This document shows positions 1 to 6,049 of a stretch of DNA of 6,049 nt, in pieces. The notes under the pieces are model-generated. The model saw only the letters and a list, made by a program, of their open reading frames with translations, ran no database searches and was not told the DNA's origin. A program made the position numbers and the translations under genes. Each line of letters begins with the position of its first letter. The first letter of the stretch is position 1. Source of the DNA: an uncultured Eubacteriales bacterium (GTDB taxonomy: Bacteria > Bacillota > Clostridia > Oscillospirales > Oscillospiraceae); assembly GCA_900555735.1 (NCBI GenBank), contig USMI01000122.1, positions 1-6,049 of the forward strand, given 5' to 3'.

Positions 1-1271
1 ACATGTATATGCGCATCGCCACCGAGCTGCACCTGAAGCGGCTGATCGTGGGCGGTCTGGAGCGCGTGTATGAGGTGGGCCGCATCTTCCGCAACGAGGG
101 CATGGACACCAAGCACAACCCCGAATTCACCACCTGCGAGCTGTATCAGGCCTATACCAATCTGGACGGCATGATGGATATTCTGGAGGCCATCCTCTCC
201 GGTGCGTGCAAGGAGATCCACGGCGGCTATCAGGTCCAGTGGCTGGGCCACGACATCGATCTGACCCCCGGCTGGCCTCGCGTCACCATGGCCGACGCCG
301 TGAAGAATGTCACCGGTGCGGACTTTATGGCCATCGAGGGCGACGATGACGCCGCCGTGGAGCTGGCCAAGAGCGTGGGCGTGGATATGGACGGCGTGTC
401 CCACACTTGGGGCAACGCCCTGTACGAGGCCTTTGACCAGAAGGTGGAGGAGACGCTGGTGCAGCCCACCTTCATCACCATGTATCCCGTGGAGGTCAGC
501 CCTCTGGCCAAGCGCAGTCCCGCCGACCCGCACCTGACCGAGCGGTATGAGGCGTTCATCTGCGGCTGCGAGATGGGCAACGCCTTCTCCGAGCTAAACG
601 ACCCCATCGACCAGTACGAGCGCTTCAAGGCACAGGCTGAAAAGCGCGCCAACGGCGACGAGGAAGCCGACATGATGGATGACGATTTCGTCATGGCGCT
701 GGAGTACGGTATGCCTCCCACCGGCGGTCTGGGCTTCGGTATCGACCGGTGCAGCATGATGCTGTGCGGTGCGGACTCCATCCGCGACGTGATCCTGTTC
801 CCCACCATGAAGCCCTTGGATGCCGACAAGAAGACGGACAAGCCCGCGGCAGCTGCCGAGGCCGCTCCCGCCGCTCCTGCGGCGGAGGAAAAGATCGACT
901 TCTCCAACGTGGAGATCGAGCCGCTGTTTGCCGATCTGGTGGATTTTGACACCTTCTCCAAGTCCGATTTCCGCGCCGTGAAGATCAAGGCGTGCGAGGC
1001 TGTGAAGAAGTCCAAGAAGCTGCTGAAGTTCATTCTGGACGACGGCACCGGCACAGACCGCGTGATCCTGAGCGGCATCCACGAGTACTATGAACCGGAG
1101 GAGCTGGTGGGCAAGACCTGCATCGCCATCACCAACCTGCCGCCTAGACCCATGATGGGCATCGACTCCTGCGGTATGCTGATTTCTGCGGTTCACCACG
1201 AAAACGGAGAAGAGAAGCTGCATCTGCTGATGGTGGATCCCCACATTCCGGCCGGTGCAAAGCTCTATTGA
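1..1271 (+). CDS. lysS: Lysyl-tRNA synthetase (class II), 5'-truncated by window edge, with C-terminal tRNA-binding domain
   Basis: This cytoplasmic enzyme charges tRNA-Lys with lysine using ATP. The gene enters from the left edge; the first ATG at 3 is internal. By comparison with E. coli LysRS about 230 N-terminal residues are missing (OB-fold anticodon-binding domain and motif 1). Counting from the Met at 3, class II motif 2 is FRNEG (29-33) followed by HNPEFTTCE (38-46). The LysRS-typical EVSPLAKR (164-171) and GNAFSELNDP (192-201) follow, then motif 3 GLGFGIDR (242-249) and RDVILFP (261-267), where a normal LysRS ends. An Ala/Pro/Lys-rich linker (about 272-297) then leads to an extra domain of about 110 residues resembling the C-terminal tRNA-binding domain of MetRS/EMAP-II. 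The whole protein would be about 650 residues against about 500 for the usual enzyme. TGA stop at 1269-1271. The identification is secure; the extra domain's role is inferred. Confidence 0.96.
   Translation, partial: MYMRIATELHLKRLIVGGLERVYEVGRIFRNEGMDTKHNPEFTTCELYQAYTNLDGMMDILEAILSGACKEIHGGYQVQWLGHDIDLTPGWPRVTMADAVKNVTGADFMAIEGDDDAAVELAKSVGVDMDGVSHTWGNALYEAFDQKVEETLVQPTFITMYPVEVSPLAKRSPADPHLTERYEAFICGCEMGNAFSELNDPIDQYERFKAQAEKRANGDEEADMMDDDFVMALEYGMPPTGGLGFGIDRCSMMLCGADSIRDVILFPTMKPLDADKKTDKPAAAAEAAPAAPAAEEKIDFSNVEIEPLFADLVDFDTFSKSDFRAVKIKACEAVKKSKKLLKFILDDGTGTDRVILSGIHEYYEPEELVGKTCIAITNLPPRPMMGIDSCGMLISAVHHENGEEKLHLLMVDPHIPAGAKLY
939..1268 (+). other. Appended EMAP/MetRS-type tRNA-binding domain within lysS
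   Basis: This segment encodes the last ~110 residues of the LysRS chain and has the look of the OB-fold tRNA-binding domain (EMAP-II/Arc1p/MetRS C-terminal family). It opens with VDFDTFSKSDFRAVKI, comparable to the IDFDDFAKVDLRV-type opening of MetRS C-termini. It continues with the family core KKLLKFILDDG, VILSGIHEYYEPEELVGK and ITNLPPRPMMGIDSCGMLISA, and closes with IPAGAKLY. In other proteins this domain binds tRNA non-specifically, often at the elbow, and raises synthetase affinity. The reading frame is continuous with the catalytic core, so this is a true fusion in the sequence as given. Confidence 0.88.
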
Positions 1272-1307
1272 TCGCGCCTGAAGTCGGTTCACATCATTTT
1301 TAACCCC

Positions 1308-1337
1308 GCTGACCCGACAAAAGCTTGTCGGGTCAGC
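1308..1337 (+). terminator. Perfect 13-bp stem-loop after lysS, probable terminator with weak U-tract
   Basis: GCTGACCCGACAA (1308-1320) pairs perfectly with TTGTCGGGTCAGC (1325-1337) around an AAGC loop. It begins 36 bases after the lysS stop. The stem is GC-rich at its base and would be very stable. The downstream tail, CTTTCCATTCC, has few consecutive T residues, so intrinsic termination may be incomplete. The minus-strand exit side has no U-tract at all, which argues against a bidirectional terminator. The alternative is an mRNA-stabilising or attenuating hairpin between lysS and the next gene. Confidence 0.6.
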
Positions 1338-1354
1338 CTTTCCATTCCAATAAA

Positions 1355-1361
1355 AAGGAGG
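1355..1361 (+). promoter_or_regulatory. Strong Shine-Dalgarno fixing a GTG start for the RNA methyltransferase
   Basis: AAGGAGG lies 8 bases before the GTG at 1370. It decides the start: the same frame stays open back to a TTG at 1325, but that codon lies inside the terminator stem and the frame between has no family similarity. No other in-frame start has comparable spacing. Confidence 0.85.
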
Positions 1362-1369
1362 CGGTCAGC

Positions 1370-2125
1370 GTGGAAAAGATCACCAGCCGCGCCAATCCCC
1401 TGCTGGTCCATATGAAAAAGCTGGCCGCGTCCGGCGCCTACCGCCGGGAGCAGGGCGTGTACCTGGGCGACAGTCCCAAGCTGCTGGCGGAGGCTTTGAA
1501 ATGGCACGCCCCTATCCGCGAGATCGCCATTACCGGCGGTACGGCCCTGCCGTCCGTCCCGGCGGGCGTCCGGGTGGTGGAGGTGCCGGAGGACGTGATG
1601 GCCTCCATCTCTCCCATGAAGTCGCCCCAGGGCGCACTGTTCACCGTGGCGCTGCCGGACGGGAAGGCGCCTGAAACGCTGCCCGGCAGCCGCTATATGG
1701 TGCTGGACGGCGTGCAGGACCCCGGCAACGTGGGCACCATCCTGCGGACGCTGGATGCCTTCGGCTTCGACGGCCTGCTGCTGCTGGAGGGCTGCGCCGA
1801 CCCGTGGAGCGTCAAGACCGTGCGCTCCTCCATGGGGGCGGTGTTCCGCCGCCCCGTGTGGTGCATGAAGGCGGAGAACTTGCCCGGCCTGCTGGCACGC
1901 AGCGGCCTGCCCCTGTACGGCACGGCCCTGCGGGAGGATACGGAGGATGTCCGCGCCGTATCCCTTGACCGCTGCGCCATCGCCATCGGCAGCGAGGGAC
2001 AGGGCATCCGCGATACGGTGCTGGATATGTGCCAGAAAACGTTAAAAATTCCCATGACGGACCGCTGCGAGTCGCTGAACGCGGCCATTGCCGCCGCGGT
2101 GCTGCTGTGGGAGAGCTATCGGTAA
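1370..2125 (+). CDS. TrmH/SpoU-family RNA 2'-O-ribose methyltransferase
   Basis: The 251-residue protein starts at GTG. It is a SPOUT-class enzyme that transfers methyl from S-adenosylmethionine to a ribose 2'-OH in rRNA or tRNA. The N-terminal part (about 1-95; ITSRANPLL at 4-12, then RREQGVYLGD at 25-34) matches the SpoU substrate-binding domain (L30e-like). The catalytic trefoil-knot domain (about 105-251) shows all three family motifs: DPGNVGTILRT (117-127, with the conserved Asn and Arg), AIAIGSEGQGI (203-213) and IPMTDRCESLNAAIAAAVLLWE (227-248, split SLN core at 235-237). Length fits the YsgA/RlmB group, but the modified nucleotide cannot be told from sequence, so no symbol is given. 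The dprA start follows 21 bp after its TAA stop, suggesting co-transcription with dprA-topA-trmFO. Confidence 0.93.
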   Translation: MEKITSRANPLLVHMKKLAASGAYRREQGVYLGDSPKLLAEALKWHAPIREIAITGGTALPSVPAGVRVVEVPEDVMASISPMKSPQGALFTVALPDGKAPETLPGSRYMVLDGVQDPGNVGTILRTLDAFGFDGLLLLEGCADPWSVKTVRSSMGAVFRRPVWCMKAENLPGLLARSGLPLYGTALREDTEDVRAVSLDRCAIAIGSEGQGIRDTVLDMCQKTLKIPMTDRCESLNAAIAAAVLLWESYR

Positions 2126-2134
2126 CAGGAAAGT

Positions 2135-2140
2135 GAGGTG
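2135..2140 (+). promoter_or_regulatory. Shine-Dalgarno deciding the dprA start
   Basis: GAGGTG matches the 3' part of the consensus AGGAGGTG and ends 6 bases before ATG at 2147. It favours that ATG over the in-frame GTG at 2138, which overlaps this site and has only a weaker AGGA at 2127-2130 upstream. Confidence 0.6.
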
Positions 2141-2146
2141 CGGGCC

Positions 2147-3370
2147 ATGGCGGCGCTGAAATACTGGGTCTGGCTGACCACGCTGCCGGGCCTGACGGAC
2201 AGCAGCAAAACGCTGCTGATGGAGCATTTTTCCTCACCGGAGGACGTATACTATGCCCGCGAGGAAGCGCTGTGGCAGGTGGACGGGCTGAAAAAGGAGC
2301 AGGCGGTGCTGCTGGAAAACAAGTCGCTGGCGATGGCCGACCGTGTGCTGGCGGACTGCGCCAGAAAGAATATCTTTATCGTCACCATGGCCGACGCCCT
2401 GTATCCGGAGCGGCTGCGGAACATCTATCAGCCGCCGCTGCTGCTGTACGGCAAGGGCGCCATGCCCCTCTTTGACGAGGAGGCGGCGGTGGCCGTGGTA
2501 GGCACCCGCTCCTGCACGCCCTACGGCATCCACTGTGCCGAAAAGCTGGGCTATGAGCTGACCCAGCAGGGCGGTATGGTAGTATCCGGCATGGCCAAGG
2601 GCGTGGACGCGGCCGCCATGAAGGGCGCGCTGCGGTTCGGCGGCTTTACCTGCGGCGTTCTGGGCGGCGGTGTGGATGTGGTCTATCCGGCGGAGAACCG
2701 GCGGCTGTATGAGGATATCGCCGCCACCGGCGTGTTGCTGTCGGAGTATCCGCCTCAGGCGGAGCCGGAGGCGTGGCATTTTCCGGTCAGGAACCGGATC
2801 ATCAGCGGCCTGAGCGTGGCCGCCGTGGTGGTGGAGGCCCCGGAGCGCTCCGGGGCGCTGATTACCGCCCACAACGCGGCGGAGCAGGGCAGGGAGGTGT
2901 TCGCCGTCCCCGGCCCTATCGACGCGCCCAACAGCGCCGGATGCCACCGGTTGATCCGGGAGGGCGCGGGACTTGCCACCTGCGCATGGGACATTCTGGG
3001 GGAGTTCGAGAGCCGGTATCCCCATAAGCTGCGGCGTCAGTCCCCACCGCCAATGCCGCCGCTGCCCCATCTGGCGGGCGCGCCCAGAACGGCGGCGGAA
3101 AGGATCAAATTCGAGCCGGAAGCGTCGCAGACGCCTGTTCTGCCCTGCCTGACGGCAGAGGAGCTGGACGGACTGCCGGAGGAGCAGCGCCTTGTGCTGC
3201 GTGCGCTGGCAACCGATACGCCGAAGCTCAGCGACCAGCTGGCGGAGGAAGCACAATTACCCATCCAGCGGGTACTGCCGGCGCTGACGCTGCTGGAGAT
3301 CAGCGGCTGGGCGGCCCAGAACGGCGCACGGAGCTTTGTGCGTACCGTGGAGCTGCCCCCACAAGAGTAG
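2147..3370 (+). CDS. dprA: DNA-processing protein DprA (Smf)
   Basis: DprA binds incoming single-stranded DNA in the cytoplasm and loads RecA on it during natural transformation; it is also widespread in bacteria not known to be competent. The protein has 407 residues from ATG 2147 (410 from GTG 2138). Residues 1-60 resemble the helical HhH/SAM-like N-terminus. The Rossmann-like DprA core runs from about 112 to 285, with VVGTRSCTPYG (117-127), SGMAKGVD (147-154), GVLGGGVDVVYPAEN (170-184), FPVRNRIISGLS (212-223), SGALITA (235-241) and VPGP (254-257). These match the DNA_processg_A family throughout. A Pro-rich linker (about 295-332) joins it to a C-terminal winged-helix domain (about 335-400, LPEEQRLVLRAL). 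Nothing is truncated. It sits directly before topA, a conserved pairing in Firmicutes. TAG stop at 3368-3370. Confidence 0.96.
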   Translation: MAALKYWVWLTTLPGLTDSSKTLLMEHFSSPEDVYYAREEALWQVDGLKKEQAVLLENKSLAMADRVLADCARKNIFIVTMADALYPERLRNIYQPPLLLYGKGAMPLFDEEAAVAVVGTRSCTPYGIHCAEKLGYELTQQGGMVVSGMAKGVDAAAMKGALRFGGFTCGVLGGGVDVVYPAENRRLYEDIAATGVLLSEYPPQAEPEAWHFPVRNRIISGLSVAAVVVEAPERSGALITAHNAAEQGREVFAVPGPIDAPNSAGCHRLIREGAGLATCAWDILGEFESRYPHKLRRQSPPPMPPLPHLAGAPRTAAERIKFEPEASQTPVLPCLTAEELDGLPEEQRLVLRALATDTPKLSDQLAEEAQLPIQRVLPALTLLEISGWAAQNGARSFVRTVELPPQE

Positions 3371-3393
3371 GAAGGAAAAGGAATTAAGAGAGC

Positions 3394-5763
3394 ATGAGCA
3401 AAAAAAATCTGGTGATCGTGGAGTCTCCCGCCAAGGCGAAGACCATTGGCAAATATTTGGGGCCGGACTATCAGGTCACGGCCTGCATGGGCCACCTGCG
3501 CGACCTGCCCAAGAGCACCCTTGGCGTGGACATTGAGCACGATTTTGAACCTGAATATAAACCCATCCGCGGAAAAGAGGAGCTGATCCGGCAGCTGAAA
3601 AAGGACGCCGCCGCCAGCGACACCGTCTACCTCGCCACCGACCCGGACCGCGAGGGAGAGGCCATTTCATGGCATTTGCAGCATCTGCTGAACCTGCCGG
3701 ATGACAAGACCAAGCGCGTTACCTTCAACGAGATCACCCGCAAGGTGGTGGGCGAGAGCATCGCCCATCCCCGCGCCATCGATCAGGATCTGGTGGACGC
3801 CCAGCAGGCCCGCCGTGTGCTGGACCGCGTGGTGGGTTATCAGATCTCTCCGGTGATGTGGAAGAAGATCCGCCGGGGTCTGTCCGCCGGCCGTGTCCAG
3901 AGCGTGGCTACCCGCATGGTGTTTGACCGGGATCAGGAGATCGCCGGGTTCCAGCCGCAGGAGTACTGGACACTGGACGCGGTGCTGGAAAACGTGGAGA
4001 AGGCCGCCTTCAAGGCCCATTACTATGGCCGCAACGGCAAAAAGTATGAGCCCCAGACACAGGCAGACGTGCAGGCCATCATGGACGAGCTGCGCAGCGC
4101 CGCCTTTGCCGTGAAATCGGTGAAGCGCACCGACAAGAACCGCTCCCCGTCCCCTCCCTTTACCACCTCCACCATGCAGCAGGAGGCCTCCCGCAAGCTG
4201 AACATGACGCCCCGCCGCACCATGGCCATCGCCCAGCAGCTGTATGAGGGCGTGGATATCACCGGCGAGGGCACCGTGGGTCTGATCACCTACATGCGTA
4301 CCGACTCGCTGCGTATCAGTGACGAGGCGCAGCGGGACGCCCGCGAGTTTATCAAGAGCCGCTACGGCGAGGGCTATGTGCCTGCCGCCGCCCGTCAGTA
4401 TAAGGCGAAGGCCGGGGCGCAGGATGCCCATGAGGCCATCCGTCCCAGCAATGTGACCCTGACGCCGGAGACCATCCGGGGCGACCTGACACCGGAGCAG
4501 TACCGTTTGTACCGCCTGATCTGGAGCCGTTTTCTGGCCAGCCAGATGGCAAACGCCGTCTATGACAGCGTGTCGGTGGACATCAGCGCCGACGCACACC
4601 TGTTCCGTGCCACCGCCAGCAAGCTGAAATTCTCCGGCTATACCGCCGTGTACGAGGAGAGCCGGGATGACGACGACAAGGAGGAGAAGGAGCCCGCTCT
4701 GCCCGACCTGCGGGAGGGAGAGGCCCTGTCCCTGAAGGACTTTGTTCCCAGCCAGCATTTCACCACGCCGCCCGCCCACTATACCGAGGCGGCGCTGATC
4801 CGCGCCATGGAGGAAAACGGCATCGGCCGTCCCTCCACCTACGCGCCTACCGTGTCCACCATTCTGGACCGCCGCTATGTGAAAAAGGAGGGCAAATACC
4901 TTCTTATCACCAATCTGGGCAAGGCGGTCACCACTTGGATGGAGAAGTATTTCTCCGATATTGCCGACCTGAAGTTCACCGCCAACATGGAGCAGCGGCT
5001 GGACGATGTGGAGGAGGGCAAGCTGCCTTGGAAGCAGGTGCTGCGCCAGTTCTATGACGACGGCTTTGCCCAGCACCTGACCGACGCCGAGGCGGGCGAC
5101 TATATCCGTCCCGAGCCCACCGTCAGCGACGAGCTGTGCCCCGTGTGCGGCCGCAATCTGGTGGAGCGGGAGGGCCGGTTCGGCCCGTTCCTTGCCTGCC
5201 CCGGCTATCCGGAGTGCACCTTCACCATGCCGCTGGTGGTGGAGATGCCGGGCCGCTGCCCCAAGTGCGGCGGACGGCTCATGAAGCGCAGCGGCACCAG
5301 CAAGACCTCCGGCAAGCAGTATACCTACTACTGCTGCGAGTTCACCAACAACAAGAAGGGCGAGCGCACCTGCGATTTCATGACGTGGGATGTGCCTACC
5401 AAGGAGGATTGTCCCCTCTGCGGCCAGACCATGTTCAAGCGGGCGGGCCGGGGTTTCAGCAAGCCCTTCTGCGTCAATGAGAAGTGCGCCAACTTCCTGC
5501 CGGAGGACAAGCGGGGCTATCACCGCAAGAAGGACACCGCCGCCGAGGGCGGCGAGACTGCCGCTGAGACGGCGGAGGCACCGGCGGAGGAAAAGACCGC
5601 AAAGAAGCCTGCCGCCAAGAAGACGGCAGCCAAGACCACGGCGGCGAAAAAGACCACCGCTGTGAAAAAGACTGCCACGGCAAGGAAAACCGCCACGAAG
5701 AAAGCGGGCACCACCAAAAAGACCACCGCCAAGAAGGCGGAGGAGAAAGGCGGCGCGGAATGA
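3394..5763 (+). CDS. topA: DNA topoisomerase I (type IA) with lysine-rich C-terminal tail
   Basis: This type IA topoisomerase relaxes negative supercoils by cutting one strand through a 5'-phosphotyrosine link. It has 789 residues. The TOPRIM domain (about 4-115) has the catalytic Glu10 in VIVESPAKAKTI and the metal-binding DPDREGE (83-89). The cleavage and gate domains (about 130-565) carry SAGRVQSVATR (164-174), the active-site Tyr300 in GLITYMRTDS and GIGRPSTYAPT (476-486). Three Cys4 zinc-ribbon candidates follow: C582/C585/C602/C608, C622/C625/C647 or C648/C660, and C673/C676/C693/C698. Residues 712-789 form an Ala/Lys/Thr low-complexity tail. The start ATG lies 23 bp after dprA, with AAGGA at 3372-3376 and 3378-3382 as likely ribosome-binding sites. 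The stop overlaps the trmFO start. The core is complete; the tail is the unusual part. Confidence 0.98.
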   Translation: MSKKNLVIVESPAKAKTIGKYLGPDYQVTACMGHLRDLPKSTLGVDIEHDFEPEYKPIRGKEELIRQLKKDAAASDTVYLATDPDREGEAISWHLQHLLNLPDDKTKRVTFNEITRKVVGESIAHPRAIDQDLVDAQQARRVLDRVVGYQISPVMWKKIRRGLSAGRVQSVATRMVFDRDQEIAGFQPQEYWTLDAVLENVEKAAFKAHYYGRNGKKYEPQTQADVQAIMDELRSAAFAVKSVKRTDKNRSPSPPFTTSTMQQEASRKLNMTPRRTMAIAQQLYEGVDITGEGTVGLITYMRTDSLRISDEAQRDAREFIKSRYGEGYVPAAARQYKAKAGAQDAHEAIRPSNVTLTPETIRGDLTPEQYRLYRLIWSRFLASQMANAVYDSVSVDISADAHLFRATASKLKFSGYTAVYEESRDDDDKEEKEPALPDLREGEALSLKDFVPSQHFTTPPAHYTEAALIRAMEENGIGRPSTYAPTVSTILDRRYVKKEGKYLLITNLGKAVTTWMEKYFSDIADLKFTANMEQRLDDVEEGKLPWKQVLRQFYDDGFAQHLTDAEAGDYIRPEPTVSDELCPVCGRNLVEREGRFGPFLACPGYPECTFTMPLVVEMPGRCPKCGGRLMKRSGTSKTSGKQYTYYCCEFTNNKKGERTCDFMTWDVPTKEDCPLCGQTMFKRAGRGFSKPFCVNEKCANFLPEDKRGYHRKKDTAAEGGETAAETAEAPAEEKTAKKPAAKKTAAKTTAAKKTTAVKKTATARKTATKKAGTTKKTTAKKAEEKGGAE
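5527..5760 (+). other. Low-complexity acidic-then-basic tail of topoisomerase I, histone-H1-like
   Basis: This stretch encodes topA residues 712-789. It starts with an acidic Ala/Glu segment (about 714-733, six Glu and one Asp). A basic Ala/Lys/Thr segment follows (734-781), and a short AEEKGGAE end closes it. Basic doublets begin at residues 737, 742, 752, 758, 764 (RK), 769, 775 and 780, with a single Lys at 747, so a basic site recurs every 5-6 residues. Such tails resemble histone H1 C-termini and the basic tail of mycobacterial TopA, which contributes to DNA binding. It is presumably disordered and is in frame with the enzyme. Confidence 0.85.
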
Positions 5764-6049
5764 ACCCTGTGACTGTGATCGGCGCGGGTCTGGCCGGAAG
5801 CGAGTGCGCGTGGCAGCTGGCCCAGCGGGGTATCCCCGTGATCCTGCGGGAGATGAAGCCCCTCAAGCGCACCCCCGCCCATGTGACCGATGATTTTGCC
5901 GAGCTGTGCTGCTCCAACTCCCTGCGGGGCGCGGGTCTGGAAAACGCCGTGGGCCTGCTCAAGGAGGAGCTGCGGCGGCTGGACAGCCTGATCCTGCGGT
6001 GCGCCGATGCCACGGCGGTGCCTGCCGGCGGCGCGCTGGCGGTGGATCG
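5760..6049 (+). CDS. trmFO: TrmFO, folate/FAD-dependent tRNA (uracil-54-C5) methyltransferase, 3'-truncated by window edge
   Basis: TrmFO makes 5-methyluridine at position 54 of the tRNA T-loop using 5,10-methylenetetrahydrofolate and FAD, instead of the SAM-dependent TrmA. Only the first 96 residues, plus two bases of the next codon, are in the window; the intact enzyme is about 435-450 residues. VIGAGLAGSE (6-15) is the dinucleotide-binding GxGxxG loop for FAD. REMKPLKRTPAH (30-41), then FAELCCSNSLR (46-56) and VPAGGALAVD (87-96) are signature TrmFO stretches. Cys51 corresponds to the conserved cysteine known as Cys53 in B. subtilis. The ATG overlaps the topA stop (ATGA, 5760-5763), with GGAGGA (5739-5744) and AAAGG (5746-5750) inside topA as possible ribosome-binding sites. 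The 4-bp overlap suggests translational coupling. The old symbol is gid. Confidence 0.95.
   Translation, partial: MNPVTVIGAGLAGSECAWQLAQRGIPVILREMKPLKRTPAHVTDDFAELCCSNSLRGAGLENAVGLLKEELRRLDSLILRCADATAVPAGGALAVD

Noticed and set aside
230..1292. Two overlapping minus-strand open frames opposite lysS
   Set aside because: Both are covered by convincing LysRS coding sequence, and their translations (Ser/Ala-rich or Gln/His-rich) match nothing I recognise.
1268..1302. Possible promoter after lysS (TTGATC with CATCAT 19 bases on)
   Set aside because: Each box matches the consensus at only four of six positions, the spacing is long, and the hairpin would follow immediately. Too weak to call.
1325..1369. 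Earlier TTG start for the RNA methyltransferase
   Set aside because: The TTG lies in the right arm of the hairpin, has no Shine-Dalgarno, and adds 15 residues with no family match. AAGGAGG at 1355-1361 points to GTG 1370.
281..2398. A 19-base exact repeat (CGTCACCATGGCCGACGCC) at 281-299 in lysS and 2380-2398 in dprA
   Set aside because: Both copies encode VTMADA in frame within unrelated conserved genes. With this biased codon use a chance match is the simplest reading, and there is no flanking repeat structure.
2234..3256. Open frame of 340 codons on the minus strand, opposite dprA
   Set aside because: Same cause: it is codon-aligned with dprA and the rare stop-complement codons are missing. 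It shows no family similarity.
4666..4680. DDDDK in topoisomerase I, which looks like an enteropeptidase site
   Set aside because: It lies in a variable acidic insert of the cleavage domain of a kind common in TopA. The resemblance is incidental.
3667..5523. Long open frame of 618 codons on the minus strand, opposite topA
   Set aside because: It is codon-aligned with topA, so a stop would need TTA, CTA or TCA codons in topA, which this GC-rich gene avoids. Its translation is a low-information Leu/Gly/His/Ala-rich sequence with no recognisable domain, while the + strand is clearly topA.

Overview
The window looks like an ordinary housekeeping segment of a high-GC member of the Firmicutes (Clostridia). 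An Oscillospiraceae-type gut anaerobe is my best guess. The reasons are the GC-rich codon use, the Gram-positive ribosome-binding sites (AAGGAGG, GAGGTG), the FAD-dependent TrmFO, and the dprA-topA-trmFO gene order that is common in Firmicutes. The taxonomic call is inference; no marker here fixes the genus.

Layout, all on the + strand. Positions 1-1271 hold the 3' two thirds of a lysyl-tRNA synthetase gene (lysS), whose product carries an extra C-terminal EMAP/MetRS-type tRNA-binding domain on an Ala/Pro/Lys linker. Positions 1272-1369 form a short intergenic region with a perfect 13-bp stem-loop. Next comes a compact gene run: a TrmH/SpoU-family RNA 2'-O-methyltransferase (1370-2125), dprA/smf (2147-3370), topA (3394-5763) and the 5' end of trmFO (5760 to the window edge). 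Gaps inside the run are 21 and 23 bp, then a 4-bp ATGA overlap, so the last four genes are probably co-transcribed.

The genes share an information-processing theme: charging tRNA-Lys, methylating RNA (a SpoU-type rRNA/tRNA ribose methylase, and TrmFO making m5U54 in tRNA), protecting and loading single-stranded DNA for RecA (DprA), and relaxing negative supercoils (topoisomerase I). I see no mobile element, CRISPR array, RNA gene, phage gene or defence system, and I do not think the window holds an undescribed system. The points most worth a second look are the LysRS fusion, the histone-H1-like lysine-rich tail of topoisomerase I with basic doublets every 5-6 residues, and the strong hairpin with a poor U-tract before the methyltransferase gene.
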